Positions 1-8,900 of a stretch of 16,104 bases of DNA are shown here, piece after piece (position 1 is the first letter of the stretch; the number at the start of each line of letters is the position of its first letter). The stretch is taken from positions 1-16,104 of the forward strand of contig JAUHYJ010000015.1 in NCBI GenBank assembly GCA_030425785.1. Reading direction: 5' to 3'. The position numbers and the translations under genes are program-made. The DNA is from Acidimicrobiia bacterium. Lineage in GTDB: Bacteria > Actinomycetota > Acidimicrobiia > Acidimicrobiales > Ilumatobacteraceae. The notes beneath the pieces were generated by a model that had not been told where the DNA came from, did not search any database, and saw nothing but the letters and a program-made list of their open reading frames with translations.

Positions 1-882
1 CGCCGCCTGGGCGAGTGGGAACAGCGTCGACGACGCCTCGACCGGCATCGGAGGGCGTCCGATCGCACCGAACACCTCGACCCGGGCCCCTGCGTCGACC
101 GGCGCCAGCCCGGCCATGAGCGCCTCGACACGATCCTTCTCGTCGGCGGACGTGACCCGGACGTCGACGCGCACCCGCGCCTCGGCCGGCACCACGTTGT
201 CGGCGGTGCCGACGTGTGCGACGGTCGGCGTGACCGTCGTGCCGGCGGCGGCGTCGCCGAACGTGGCGATCGTCAGCACCTGGTGCGACGCTTCGATGAG
301 CGCGTTGACGCCGGATTCGGGTTCGAGCCCGGCGTGCGAGGCGCGACCGTGCACGACGACCTCGAAGGTGCCGGCGCCCTTGCGGCCCGTCTTGACCGCT
401 CCCCCGTCGCCGGACGGTTCGAGCACCAGCACGTTGCCGCACGCCTGCGCGCGCTCCTCGAGCAGCTCGCGTGACGTGCGGGACCCGACCTCCTCATCGG
501 AGGTGAACAGCATCTCGACCCCGGACGCGTCGTCGAGCTCGGCAACGGCGTGGATCGCCTGCACGATGCCCGTCTTCATGTCGAAGACACCAGGCCCCGT
601 GAGCTTGCCGTCGGCGTGGGTGAACGGCCGCGTCGCCAGCGCGCCGAGCGGGAACACCGTGTCGTGGTGGCCGAGGATGAGCACCTGGGCGTCACCGCCG
701 CCCGACCAGTGCACGTGCGGTCCGGCCGGCCCGTCGACGAGGGTCGCGGCGCGACCCGTCCGTTCCTCGATGAGCGCCGCGAGGCCCTGCGCCGACGCGG
801 TGATCGCCGCCACGTCGAGCGACGGTGACTCGACCTCGACCAACCGGCGGATGTCGTCGATCAACTGCTGCTGCTCTGCCAC
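1..882 (-). CDS. M20 family metallopeptidase (glutamate carboxypeptidase-like), C-terminus missing
   Basis: Zinc-dependent exopeptidase of the M20 (carboxypeptidase G2 / ArgE / DapE) family, expected to release an amino acid from a small peptide or N-acyl substrate in the cytoplasm. About 294 residues are present. Numbered from the GTG at 882, the metal-site motifs are all visible: GHHDTV with H72 and D74, GPGVFDMKTG with D101, SDEEVGS with E130 and E131, LEP with E155, and the dimerization-domain motif HGRASHAG near residue 183. The last metal-binding histidine should lie beyond the window edge, where the gene continues. No signal peptide is seen. A second in-frame GTG lies at 891. I prefer 882 because TACGGT (890-895) lies 7 nt upstream, the spacing of a -10 box for a leaderless transcript, and neither start has a Shine-Dalgarno. 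The gene is divergent from the CocE-like gene. The family is certain; the substrate is not. Confidence 0.9.
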   Translation of the reverse strand, partial: MAEQQQLIDDIRRLVEVESPSLDVAAITASAQGLAALIEERTGRAATLVDGPAGPHVHWSGGGDAQVLILGHHDTVFPLGALATRPFTHADGKLTGPGVFDMKTGIVQAIHAVAELDDASGVEMLFTSDEEVGSRTSRELLEERAQACGNVLVLEPSGDGGAVKTGRKGAGTFEVVVHGRASHAGLEPESGVNALIEASHQVLTIATFGDAAAGTTVTPTVAHVGTADNVVPAEARVRVDVRVTSADEKDRVEALMAGLAPVDAGARVEVFGAIGRPPMPVEASSTLFPLAQAA

Positions 883-889
883 CTGCGCC

Positions 890-895
890 ACCGTA
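890..895 (-). promoter_or_regulatory. Possible -10 box of the M20 peptidase, leaderless type
   Basis: On the minus strand this reads TACGGT, matching TAnnnT, and ends 7 nt before the GTG at 882. No convincing -35 lies 17 bp upstream. Support is spacing and hexamer only. Confidence 0.35.
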
Positions 896-904
896 CCCGC
901 CGAC

Positions 905-910
905 CATGAT
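905..910 (+). promoter_or_regulatory. Possible -10 box of the CocE-like lipoprotein gene, leaderless type
   Basis: CATGAT matches TATAAT at four of six positions, including A2 and T6, and ends 6 nt before the ATG at 917. No Shine-Dalgarno precedes this ATG (GGCGGG is the only nearby purine-rich run). It would lie next to the divergent peptidase promoter. No -35 is recognisable. Confidence 0.35.
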
Positions 911-916
911 GGCGGG

Positions 917-3262
917 ATGCGTCGCACCGCCGCACTGCTCGCCGTCACCCTGGCCCTCGCCGCGTGCTCGGGCGACGACGACGAGGCGGCGGCATCGACG
1001 ACGACCAGTGCCGCAGCGCCGCCGACGACCACCGGCGAGCCCGAGACGGCCGAACCGTCGAGCTCGACGCCGACACCGTCCACCGCAGCGCCGCCGACCA
1101 CGGAGCCCGATGCCGTCGCGCCCGACATCGACGCGCCGTTCGACGTGTCGCCCGGCGTCGAGCAGCTCACCATCACCGGCGGTGAGCCCGGCACGTTCGT
1201 CGGCCTCGTCCCCGGCGACGGCCCGGTCGCTCCGATGGATCCGGCGAGCGACATGGCAGGCGGCTACGTCGACGACTTCGGAGCCCTCGTGTTCCGCAAC
1301 CTCGACAGCGAGGTCGACCACCGGCTACTCCTCGAGGAGGGCGTCACCGAGCCGTACGACGTGCTCGGGCGCGACGAGCATCCCGACCCCGCGTTCTTCG
1401 CCGAGCAGCGGCTGCCGACCGAGGGGCTCGGTTACATCGAGACCCGCGACGGCACGACACTGTCGGCGAGCGTGTGGCTCCCCGGCGCCGCCGACGCCGG
1501 CCCGTACCCCACCGTCGTCGAGTACTCCGGCTACACGCCGAGCGACCCCGAGTCGTCGACGTTCGCACCGCTCTGGAACGCGCTCGGGTACGCCTACGTC
1601 GGTGTGAACATCCGCGGCACCGGCTGCTCGGGCGGCTCGTTCCGCTACTTCGAGTACACCCAGAGCACCGACGGCTACGACGCGATCGAAACGGTCGCTG
1701 CCCAACCGTGGGTCCAAGGCAATCGCGTCGGGATGGTCGGCGTGTCGTACCCGGGCATCAGCCAGCTCTTCGTCGCCCGGACACAGCCGCCGAACCTGGC
1801 GGCGATCACCCCCTTCAGCGTCGTCGCCGACAGCGCCATCTCGACGCTCTACCCCGGCGGCATCCTCAACACCGGGTTCGCGGTGCCCTGGACGGCGGAG
1901 CGGATGGAGGAGGCACAGGCCAACGGTCAGCAGTGGGCCGTCGACCGGATCGACGCCGGCGACGAGACCTGCGAGGCGAACCAGCTCCTGCGGCTGCAGA
2001 ACCCCGACCTGCTCGCCGAGATCACCGACAACCCCGACTGGACCGACGAGGTCGCGGGCGAGATCGCACCCCGCCTCTTCGTCGACCGGATCGAGGTGCC
2101 GACCTTCGTGGCCGGCGCGTGGCAGGACGAACAGACCGGCGGCCATTTCGCCACGATGCTCGACCGGTTCACCGGCACCGACCGGTTCTACGCCACCGTG
2201 ACGAACGGGTTGCACACCGAGTCGATCGGTCCGGCGGTGTTCCCCCGTCTGCTCGAGTTCCTCGACCTGTACGTGGCCGAGCGCGTCCCCTCGCTCGCCG
2301 TCGCCCGCGGGATCGCACCGGTGCTGTCGGCACCGATCTTCGGAACGTCGGAGGTCGCGCTCCCCGCCGAGGACCGGTTCGCCGGGATGAGCTACGACGA
2401 GGCGCTCGCCGCCTTCGAGTCCGAGCCGCCGATCCGCGTGCTGTTCGAGGAGGGCGCCGCCGACGGGTTCCCCGCCCGCGCCCCCATGGCCCGCTTCGAA
2501 GCCGCGTTCGACGCCTGGCCGGTGCCCGAGGCCGAGACGGAGGTGTGGAACCTGTTCGGCGACGGCACCGACGGCGGCACGCTGGGATGGGACATCTACG
2601 GCGAGCCAGGTGATGCGACGACGTACGTCGCCGACCCCGCCGGCGCCCCGGCCACGTTCTACGACGGTTCGTCGTCGGGGATCTGGTCGGTCGACGTCAC
2701 GTACGACTGGGTCGAGGGTTCGACCGGCACATTCGCGTCGTGGTCGACCGAGCCGCTGGCCGACGAGACCGTGGTGGTCGGCTCCGGCTCGGTCGACCTC
2801 TGGGTGACGTCCTCGACCGGGGACACGGACCTCGAGGTGACGATCACCGAGCTGCGGCCGGATGGCCAGGAGATGTACGTCCAGAGCGGCTGGCTGCGGG
2901 CGTCGCACCGTGAACTCGACGAGGACGCATCGACGGCGACACGTCCGGTCCACACCCATCGAGGGGATTCGGGGGCACTCCCGGACAGCGAGTTCGAGTT
3001 GGTGCGGGTCGAGGTGTTCCCGTTCGCTCACGTGTTCCGGGCGGGCTCACGCATCCGATTGATCGTCGATGCACCAGGTGGCAACCGGCCCGTGTGGGAG
3101 TTCGACACGATCGCCGCCGGCGAGGAGGTGACGATCGCACACGACGTCGACCACGTCTCGCGACTCGTCCTGCCGGTCGTCTCGACCGTCGACGCACCGG
3201 ATGCCTACCCCGAGTGCGGCGCCCTCCGCGGCCAACCCTGCCGCCCCGACGCCGGCTCCTGA
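917..3262 (+). CDS. CocE/NonD family hydrolase, secreted lipoprotein
   Basis: Alpha/beta hydrolase of the cocaine esterase / X-Pro dipeptidyl-peptidase (S15) superfamily, 781 aa, which hydrolyses ester or amide bonds outside the cell. The N-terminus MRRTAALLAVTLALAAC is a lipoprotein signal peptide with lipobox LAAC, so C17 is probably lipidated. Residues about 24-65 are a Ser/Thr/Pro-rich linker. The catalytic domain carries the nucleophile in GVSYPG (Ser277), and the likely acid and base are Asp404 (AGAWQDEQTGG) and His433 (TNGLHTES). NIRGTGCSGG near residue 235 is the typical glycine-rich turn of the family. The last 200 residues match the jelly-roll C-terminal domain of X-Pro peptidases (PepX_C). 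The frame stays open upstream to 116, antisense to the peptidase gene; the ATG at 917 is chosen because it begins the signal peptide. The physiological substrate is unknown. Confidence 0.9.
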   Translation: MRRTAALLAVTLALAACSGDDDEAAASTTTSAAAPPTTTGEPETAEPSSSTPTPSTAAPPTTEPDAVAPDIDAPFDVSPGVEQLTITGGEPGTFVGLVPGDGPVAPMDPASDMAGGYVDDFGALVFRNLDSEVDHRLLLEEGVTEPYDVLGRDEHPDPAFFAEQRLPTEGLGYIETRDGTTLSASVWLPGAADAGPYPTVVEYSGYTPSDPESSTFAPLWNALGYAYVGVNIRGTGCSGGSFRYFEYTQSTDGYDAIETVAAQPWVQGNRVGMVGVSYPGISQLFVARTQPPNLAAITPFSVVADSAISTLYPGGILNTGFAVPWTAERMEEAQANGQQWAVDRIDAGDETCEANQLLRLQNPDLLAEITDNPDWTDEVAGEIAPRLFVDRIEVPTFVAGAWQDEQTGGHFATMLDRFTGTDRFYATVTNGLHTESIGPAVFPRLLEFLDLYVAERVPSLAVARGIAPVLSAPIFGTSEVALPAEDRFAGMSYDEALAAFESEPPIRVLFEEGAADGFPARAPMARFEAAFDAWPVPEAETEVWNLFGDGTDGGTLGWDIYGEPGDATTYVADPAGAPATFYDGSSSGIWSVDVTYDWVEGSTGTFASWSTEPLADETVVVGSGSVDLWVTSSTGDTDLEVTITELRPDGQEMYVQSGWLRASHRELDEDASTATRPVHTHRGDSGALPDSEFELVRVEVFPFAHVFRAGSRIRLIVDAPGGNRPVWEFDTIAAGEEVTIAHDVDHVSRLVLPVVSTVDAPDAYPECGALRGQPCRPDAGS

Positions 3263-3277
3263 CCCCTACCGCCCTTC

Positions 3278-3451
3278 GTTCTGGGCGGGAAACCGGACGT
3301 CAGGGCGTCCACAACTCCGACCAGAACCAGCGCCTCTCCGTTCTGGGCGGACAACCAGACGCCAGGCCGTCCACAACTCCGACCAGAACCAGCGCCTCTC
3401 CGTTCTGGGCGAACAACCAGACGCCAGGCCGTCCACAACTCCGACCAGAAC
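3278..3451. repeat. Three tandem 50-bp elements with inverted-repeat ends, 62-bp period
   Basis: Copies lie at 3278-3327, 3340-3389 and 3402-3451, separated by an identical 12-bp spacer, CAGCGCCTCTCC. Each begins GTTCTGGGCG and ends CCGACCAGAAC. The ends pair as 7 bp (GTTCTGG with CCAGAAC), then one mismatch and two or three more pairs. An inner GGAC/GTCC pair could extend the fold in copies 1 and 2. Copies 2 and 3 differ at only two positions; copy 1 has diverged in its left half. The array starts 15 bp after the hydrolase stop, so it could terminate transcription or be a REP/MITE-like intergenic repeat. The 261 bp between the hydrolase and the next gene hold this array and, in the last 72 bp, two TGGTCGAC direct repeats. 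Confidence 0.85.
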
Positions 3452-3487
3452 ACGGGTGGCCGGGGGCTGCGGGGTGGGGATGGCACC

Positions 3488-3515
3488 TGGTCGACCGCGG
3501 CCGCGTGTGGTCGAC
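3488..3515. promoter_or_regulatory. Direct repeat TGGTCGAC x2, possible operator
   Basis: TGGTCGAC occurs at 3488-3495 and 3508-3515. The start-to-start distance is 20 bp, about two helical turns, and the second copy ends 8 nt before the regulator's ATG. The placement would suit autoregulation. GTCGAC is common in DNA of this composition, so this may be chance. Confidence 0.25.
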
Positions 3516-3523
3516 TGGTACGG

Positions 3524-4366
3524 ATGAGCCAGCACTCGACGACCGGCGACCACCGCGCCGAGCTCGCCGAGTTCCTGCGCGCCCGCCGTGACGCCGTGAC
3601 CCCCGAGCAGGTCGGGCTCCCCCGCGGCGCGTCACGCCGGCGCACACCCGGCCTGCGGCGCGAGGAGGTCGCCATGCTCGCGGGCGTCTCGCTCACCTGG
3701 TACACGTGGCTCGAGCAGGGTCGCCGCATCAACGCATCCGACGACGTGCTCGCCGCGATCGGACGGGCGTTGCGGCTCGACGAGGCCGGCATCGAGCACC
3801 TGCTCGCGATCGCGCAGCCGTCGACCGGCCCGGTCGACACGCCCCAGGAGGCGCCGACGGCACTCGTCCGGCTGATCGACGCACTCGACCCTGCGCCCGC
3901 ATACGTCCTCGGGCCGCGCTGGGAGTTCCTCGCGTGGAACGCGGCGCAGGCGCGGCTGTACCCACGACTGGTCGAGCTCGACGGTCTCGAACGCAACCTC
4001 TTGTGGGTGCTGTTCGCCGACCCGTTCACGCGCGAGCTGATCGTCGACTGGGATCTGCACGCCAAGCAGGCGCTCGCCGAGTTCCGCGCCGGCACGACCG
4101 GTCTGCGCGGCGACCCCGAGTTCGCCGAGCTGGTCGACAAGTTGGAATCGGCGAGTGACGAGTTCGCCGCCTGGTGGCCCGAGCACGACGTGTCGGGCTT
4201 CGAGACGCGCATCCGTCGGTTCCGCCACCCGGCCGCCGGGCTGCTCACCTTCGAGTACCAGCAGTTGGCCCCCGTCGAGTGGCCGGCGCTGCGCGTGAAC
4301 TGCCAGCTGCCGGTGCCCGGCGACGACAGCGCCGAACGCCTGGCCGTGCGCCACTACCTCGTCTGA
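3524..4366 (+). CDS. XRE-family transcriptional regulator with MmyB-like ligand-binding domain
   Basis: DNA-binding regulator of 280 aa. The N-terminal helix-turn-helix (about residues 44-66) has the hallmark RRTPGLRREEVAMLAGVS followed by WYTWLEQGR, diagnostic of the MmyB-like group. The C-terminal half (about 110-275) contains PAYVLGPRWEFLAWNAA and DPFTRELIVDW, matching the PAS-like MmyB ligand-binding domain; family members are thought to bind small hydrophobic ligands. Length is normal. The ATG at 3524 follows a poor ribosome binding site, and there is no better start upstream. Two TGGTCGAC copies 20 bp apart (3488-3495, 3508-3515) lie just upstream and could be operator half-sites. Members of this family often control a nearby reductase or dehydrogenase; here the next gene is an acetyltransferase 85 bp downstream on the same strand. 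The target is unknown. Confidence 0.9.
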   Translation: MSQHSTTGDHRAELAEFLRARRDAVTPEQVGLPRGASRRRTPGLRREEVAMLAGVSLTWYTWLEQGRRINASDDVLAAIGRALRLDEAGIEHLLAIAQPSTGPVDTPQEAPTALVRLIDALDPAPAYVLGPRWEFLAWNAAQARLYPRLVELDGLERNLLWVLFADPFTRELIVDWDLHAKQALAEFRAGTTGLRGDPEFAELVDKLESASDEFAAWWPEHDVSGFETRIRRFRHPAAGLLTFEYQQLAPVEWPALRVNCQLPVPGDDSAERLAVRHYLV

Positions 4367-4451
4367 ACGGCCGGCACGGCGCCGGGACCCCGAAACACAG
4401 GGTTCACACCGCCGACCGAGGCCGTTCAAACGGATCGGTCACGATCGTCGA

Positions 4452-4913
4452 ATGACCTCTCGGATCGCCGCCGCCGACCACCCGTCGCTGTTCGGAGACA
4501 TCGACGCCTTCGTCGAGCGGCTCGAATCCGAAGAGCGCTACTTCGGCCCGACCGCCAAGCGCAACCCCAAGCCGACCCGATCGCTGCTCGCCGCGCTGCG
4601 GCAGCGTGGCGGGTTCAGGATGGCGGCGCTCGACGGCGACCGGATCGTCGGCTTGGTCCGCGTGGATGGCGCCGGCGAGCTGTTCCTGGCCGTCGACGGC
4701 GAGTACCGCGGCCGCGGGATCGGCACCGAGTTGGGACGGGCCGCCGCCCTTCGAGCACGCGAGCTGTACTACACCCGGCTCGTCATCCGCTCGACGCGGC
4801 GATCCCGCGCCGTTCGCCGGGTCGGGGAGGAACTCGGCTGCCTCGTCGTCGACGGCCGGCGTGGCCGGATCGAACTGATCATCGATCTCGCCGACTCCGA
4901 GCAGACCGCCTGA
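4452..4913 (+). CDS. GNAT family N-acetyltransferase
   Basis: Acetyl-CoA-dependent N-acetyltransferase, 153 aa, the usual size for a single GNAT domain. Motif A, which binds the acetyl-CoA pyrophosphate, is YRGRGIGTELG at residues 85-95. It is preceded by strands RMAALDGDRIVGLVRVDG and ELFLAVDGE, in the expected order for the fold. The C-terminal part (LVIRSTRRSRAVRRVGEELG) corresponds to motif B, where a residue near an Asn/Tyr usually completes catalysis. The substrate (amine, amino acid or protein) cannot be told. The ATG at 4452 has no Shine-Dalgarno. CACGAT (4440-4445), with A2, A5 and T6 of a -10 box, ends 6 nt upstream, so a leaderless start is possible. The gene ends 70 bp from a convergent sugar kinase. 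Confidence 0.85.
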   Translation: MTSRIAAADHPSLFGDIDAFVERLESEERYFGPTAKRNPKPTRSLLAALRQRGGFRMAALDGDRIVGLVRVDGAGELFLAVDGEYRGRGIGTELGRAAALRARELYYTRLVIRSTRRSRAVRRVGEELGCLVVDGRRGRIELIIDLADSEQTA

Positions 4914-4938
4914 CGGCACGCTCCTCGATCACCTGACC

Positions 4939-4980
4939 GTCCGGTCCCGTCGTCACACCCCCTCGACGACCGGACCGGAC
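4939..4980. terminator. Bidirectional hairpin terminator between convergent genes
   Basis: A 16-bp stem with one mismatch (left arm 4939-4954, right arm 4965-4980; arms begin GTCCGGTCC and end GGACCGGAC) closes a 10-nt loop, ACACCCCCTC. It sits between the acetyltransferase stop (4913) and the kinase stop (4984), so it can serve both strands. No T-tract follows on either side, which is usual for hairpin terminators in GC-rich actinobacteria. Confidence 0.75.
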
Positions 4981-4983
4981 GAG

Positions 4984-5859
4984 TCAGAGCTCGCGTTCCC
5001 AGGGCGGATCGGCACCCCGGCGACCGACGACGATCGCAGCGACTCGGGCGCCGAACGCGGCGGCGTCGGCCAGCTGGTCGAGGTCGTCGGTCCGACCACC
5101 CGCTGCGGTCCAGTGCGCGAGGAAGCCGGCACCGAACGTGTCGCCGGCGCCGACCGTGTCGACCACGTCGGTGCCCACCGCCGGGACGAGCCGCTCGCCC
5201 GCAGGCGTGAGGACCCGCACACCCGCCGCACCGGCGGTCAGCAGCACGACCCGGGGCCCGTGCGACAGCAGCGCGCGTGCCGCAGCGCCGGGCTCGACGC
5301 CCGGTGCGAGGTACGCGAGGTCGTCGTCGCTGACCTTGACGACCGTCGCGTGCTCGAGGATGCGGCCGACGCGGTCGACGTAGGCATCGCGGTCGTCGAC
5401 GACCAACGGGCGGCAGTTGACGTCGACCATGAGGGCGGCGGCGCGGCCGTCGACGAGTGCCGCCTCGATCGTCGACGCCATCGGTTGGAGGACGAGGCCG
5501 AGGCCGCCGGTGAACCAGGTGTCGCCCGTCGGCCCGATCTCGGTCAGGGCCGGCGCCGACGTGCCGTCGATGTAGAAGCGGTAGGACGCGGCGCCGTGCT
5601 CGTCGAGCTCGGCGGCGGCGAGTGTGGTCGGCCGCTCGACCCGCGACGCCGAGGAGGTGTCGACGCCGTCCGCGGTGAGCTGATCGTGGAGCATGGTGCC
5701 GAACCGGTCGACCGACAGCGCGCCGACGAACCTCACGTCGTGGCCGAGACGGCCGAGCGCCCGGGCGGTGTTGAACGGCGCCCCGCCGAGGGTCGCGCGC
5801 ACCGACCCATCCGGCGAGATGAGCAGATCGACGAGCGCTTCACCGACGACGTTGATCAC
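4984..5859 (-). CDS. PfkB-family carbohydrate kinase (fructokinase-like)
   Basis: Ribokinase-superfamily enzyme, 291 aa, that transfers phosphate from ATP to a sugar, probably fructose or a related sugar. The N-terminal substrate-side signature is GGAPFNTARALGRLG (about residues 25-39). The C-terminal PfkB signature DTVGAGDTFGAGF carries the anion hole and the catalytic base Asp240. The start is read as GTG at 5859 (VINVVGEALVDLL), where homology to the family begins. The frame stays open further upstream, but that would run into the divergent gene. CAGACT (5866-5871, minus strand) ends 6 nt before the GTG, so the transcript may be leaderless; no Shine-Dalgarno is present. No transporter or other sugar gene is adjacent, so the exact sugar is unresolved. 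Confidence 0.88.
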   Translation of the reverse strand: MINVVGEALVDLLISPDGSVRATLGGAPFNTARALGRLGHDVRFVGALSVDRFGTMLHDQLTADGVDTSSASRVERPTTLAAAELDEHGAASYRFYIDGTSAPALTEIGPTGDTWFTGGLGLVLQPMASTIEAALVDGRAAALMVDVNCRPLVVDDRDAYVDRVGRILEHATVVKVSDDDLAYLAPGVEPGAAARALLSHGPRVVLLTAGAAGVRVLTPAGERLVPAVGTDVVDTVGAGDTFGAGFLAHWTAAGGRTDDLDQLADAAAFGARVAAIVVGRRGADPPWEREL

Positions 5860-5865
5860 CGTCGC

Positions 5866-5871
5866 AGTCTG
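5866..5871 (-). promoter_or_regulatory. Possible -10 box of the PfkB kinase gene
   Basis: On the minus strand CAGACT carries A2 and T6 of the -10 hexamer and lies 6 nt before the GTG at 5859, as for a leaderless mRNA. No -35 is recognisable. Confidence 0.3.
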
Positions 5872-5934
5872 CCAGACGCCCCGGAAACGGCCCCGAATCA
5901 CCCGAACGAGTGAAACCCGAGGGACCGCGGGTCG

Positions 5935-5960
5935 TCTCACACCGTGAGATGAGGCAGTAT
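5935..5960 (+). promoter_or_regulatory. Possible operator and -10 box of the indolepyruvate oxidoreductase gene
   Basis: TCTCAC-ACC-GTGAGA (5935-5949) is a perfect 6-bp inverted repeat. CAGTAT (5955-5960) follows, with A2, A5 and T6 of a -10 box, ending 6 nt before the GTG at 5967. The palindrome would lie in the spacer just upstream of the -10, where a repressor could block polymerase. No -35 is clear, and no cognate regulator is evident nearby. Confidence 0.35.
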
Positions 5961-5966
5961 GGGCGA

Positions 5967-8900
5967 GTGACCGACACCGCACGTGACGATCTGTCCGACT
6001 ACGAGCTCGCCGACCGCTACCGCCGCGAAGACGGACGCGTCTTCCTGTCCGGGGTGCAAGCCGTCGCGCGGTTGCCACTCGACCAATTGCGCATCGACCG
6101 CTACCACGGCTTGAACACGGCTGCGTTCGTCAGCGGCTACCAGGGCTCACCGGTCGGCGCCTTCGGCCAAGAGGTCGAACGGGCCGCGAAGACGGTGCCC
6201 GATCTGCCGATCATCCACCAGCCCGGCGTCAACGAGGAACTGGGTGCCACGGCGGTGATGGGCAGCCAGCTCGCCGTCACGCTCGACGACTGCAAGTACG
6301 ACGGCATCTTGGGGATGTGGTACGGCAAGGCACCGGGTCTCGACCGGGCCAGCGACGCGATCCGCCACGGCGTGTTCGCCGGCACCGCGCCGAAGGGCGG
6401 CGTGGTGGCGGTCATCGGTGACGACCCGAGCGCGAAGTCGTCGACCCTGCCGACCTCGAGCGACGCGACGATGGTCGACCTGCACATGCCGGTGCTGTTC
6501 CCCGGCGACGCCCAGGAGGCACTCGACCTGAGCCGCCACGCCGTCGCGCTGTCGCGAGCGTGCGGCATCTGGTCGGGCCTGAAGATCGTCACCCAGATCG
6601 CCGACGGCACCGGCACGATCGACGTCCACCCCGAGCGGGTCGTGCCCGTCATCCCGGAGATCGAGGTCGACGGCAAGAAGTACGTGCCGCAGCCGAACGG
6701 CCGGCTGATCACGCCGTACACCCTCGACGCCGAGCGCGAGTTCCACGAGGTCCGCACGGTGCTGGCGCAGGAGTACGGGGTGCTCAACCGCCTCAACCGG
6801 GTGACGGTCTCGAGCGGTGACGACTGGATCGGCATCATCGCGTCGGGCCACACCTACCACGAGGTCCGCGAGGCGCTCCAGGTGCTCGGGCTGCGGACCG
6901 ACGACGACCTGAACGCGGCAGGTGTCCGCCTGATCCAGCTCCTGATGCCGGTGCCGCTCGACCGGCACGACGTGCGCCGCTTCGCCGATGGCCTGACCGA
7001 CGTGCTCGTCATCGAGGAGAAGAACCCCACGCTCGAGCTGCGTGTGCGCGATTCGCTCTACGACGCACCCGACCGGCCGCGGGTGTGGGGCAAGCGCGAC
7101 GACGAGGGGCGCTCGCTGTTGCCCTACCACGGCCTGCTCGACGCGTCCGCGATCGTGCCGGCGCTGCGCCACCACCTCGGCAAGCGCATCGCCGACCGGC
7201 TGGCCCCCGAGCCCGAATCGACCAAGCGCGACCTCATCCCGCTCTCCGTCAACCGGGCGCCGTTCTTCTGTTCGGGCTGCCCGCACAACACGAGCACCCG
7301 CAACCCCGAGGGCACCCTCGTCGGCGGTGGCATCGGCTGTCACGGCATGATCGCACTGATGGAGCCCGAGCGGGTCGGCGACATGGTCGGCCTCACCTGC
7401 ATGGGCAACGAGGGCACCCAGTGGATCGGCATCGCGCCGTTCGTCGAGCGCAACCACCTCATCCAGAACCTCGGCGACGGCACCTTCTTCCACTCGGGCT
7501 CGGTCGCGATCCGCGCCGCCATCGCCTCGGGCGTCGACATCACGTACAAGCTGCTGCACAACGGCACGGTCGCCATGACCGGCGGCCAGGACGCCGCCGG
7601 CGCCGTCGACGTGCCCGAGATCGCCACGATGCTGCTGGCCGAGGGCGCGAGCCGGATCATCGTCACCTCCGACGACCCCGACCGTTTCCGGGGCACAGCG
7701 ATGCCGGACGGCGTCGACGTGTGGCACCGCGACCGGTTCGACGAGGCCCAGGAGGCGCTCGCCGACACGAAGGGCACCACGATCCTCATCCACGACCAGG
7801 CGTGCGCGGCCGAGAAGCGTCGGGCCCGCAGCCGCGGATTGGTGGCACCGCCCGGGTTCCGGGTGGTCATCAACGAGCGCATCTGCGAGGGATGCGGCGA
7901 CTGCGGCGACGTGTCGAACTGCCTGTCGGTCCAGCCGATCGACACGCCCTACGGCCGCAAGACGACGATCCACCAGACCAGCTGCAACTTCGACCTGTCG
8001 TGCATGAAGGGCGACTGCCCGGCGTTCGCGACGGTCAGCGTCGACCCCGAGCACCGGGCCGAACAGCGCGAGATCCCCGCACCGCCCACCGAGTTCCCGA
8101 CGCCGACGTGGCTCGTCGACCCCGACGAGTTCACGGTGCGCCTGTCGGGCATCGGCGGCACCGGCGTCGTCACGGTGAGCCAGGTCATCGGTACGGCGGC
8201 GATGCTCGACGGCTTCCACGTGCGCGGACTCGACCAGACCGGCCTGTCGCAGAAGGCGGGGCCGGTGACGAGCGACGTGCGCATGTCGCGTTCGGCTCCG
8301 GCCGAGTCGAACCACGCCCTCGCCGGCGGCGTCGACTGCTACCTGGCGTTCGACCTGCTGGCCGGCGCCGGCGACGCCCACCTCGGTGGTGCGAGCCCGC
8401 AGCGGACGGTCGTGATCGGCTCGATCGACGCGATCCCGACCGGCGAGATGGTCGTCCATCCGGGCGAGAAGGCGTTCCCCGAGTACGACGTCCTGCGCCG
8501 CCGGCTCGACCAGTCGTCACGGGCCGAGCACAACCGCTACGTCGACGCCGGCGCCGTCACCCGTGGCCTGTTCGGTGGGTCGACGACCGCGAACGTCTTC
8601 GTGCTCGGCGTGGCCGTGCAGCTGGGCGCACTGCCGGTGGCACCCGAGCAGCTCGAGCGTGCGATCGAGTTGAACGGGGTCGCCGTCGAACAGAACCTCG
8701 CCGCCTTCCGGTACGGCCGCCAGTGGGTGCTCGAGCCCGACACGGTCGAGGCGATCGCCGGCATCACCGCACCGCGGATTGAGACGACCGACCAGCTGAT
8801 CGACCGGCTGGCGACCGACCTCGCCGGCTGGGGCGACGCCGCCTACGCCCAGCGGTTCCTGCGCCGCATCGCCGACGTGCGGGCCGCGGAGGCACGCGTC

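Noticed and set aside
116..916. Upstream in-frame extension of the CocE-like gene to a 1048-residue protein
   Set aside because: The extension is antisense to the well-supported M20 peptidase, and a lipoprotein signal peptide begins exactly at 917.
1325..3031. Long open frame on the minus strand opposite the CocE-like gene
   Set aside because: Antisense shadow with low-complexity composition and no recognisable motif.
3278..3451. Short CRISPR array
   Set aside because: Only three units, spacers identical and 12 bp long, and no cas genes nearby.
3278..3451. Integron attC sites
   Set aside because: The ends GTTCTGG/CCAGAAC do not fit the GTTRRRY/RYYYAAC core sites, and no integrase is present.
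3205..4248. Minus-strand frame crossing the tandem repeats and the MmyB-like regulator
   Set aside because: The repeated FWSELWTAW-like peptide comes from the DNA repeat itself; the rest is antisense to a real gene.
6147..8459. Long open frame on the minus strand opposite the indolepyruvate oxidoreductase
   Set aside because: It is an antisense shadow of a strongly conserved gene; its product is rich in Arg/Val/Asp/Gly without any domain, as expected in GC-rich DNA.
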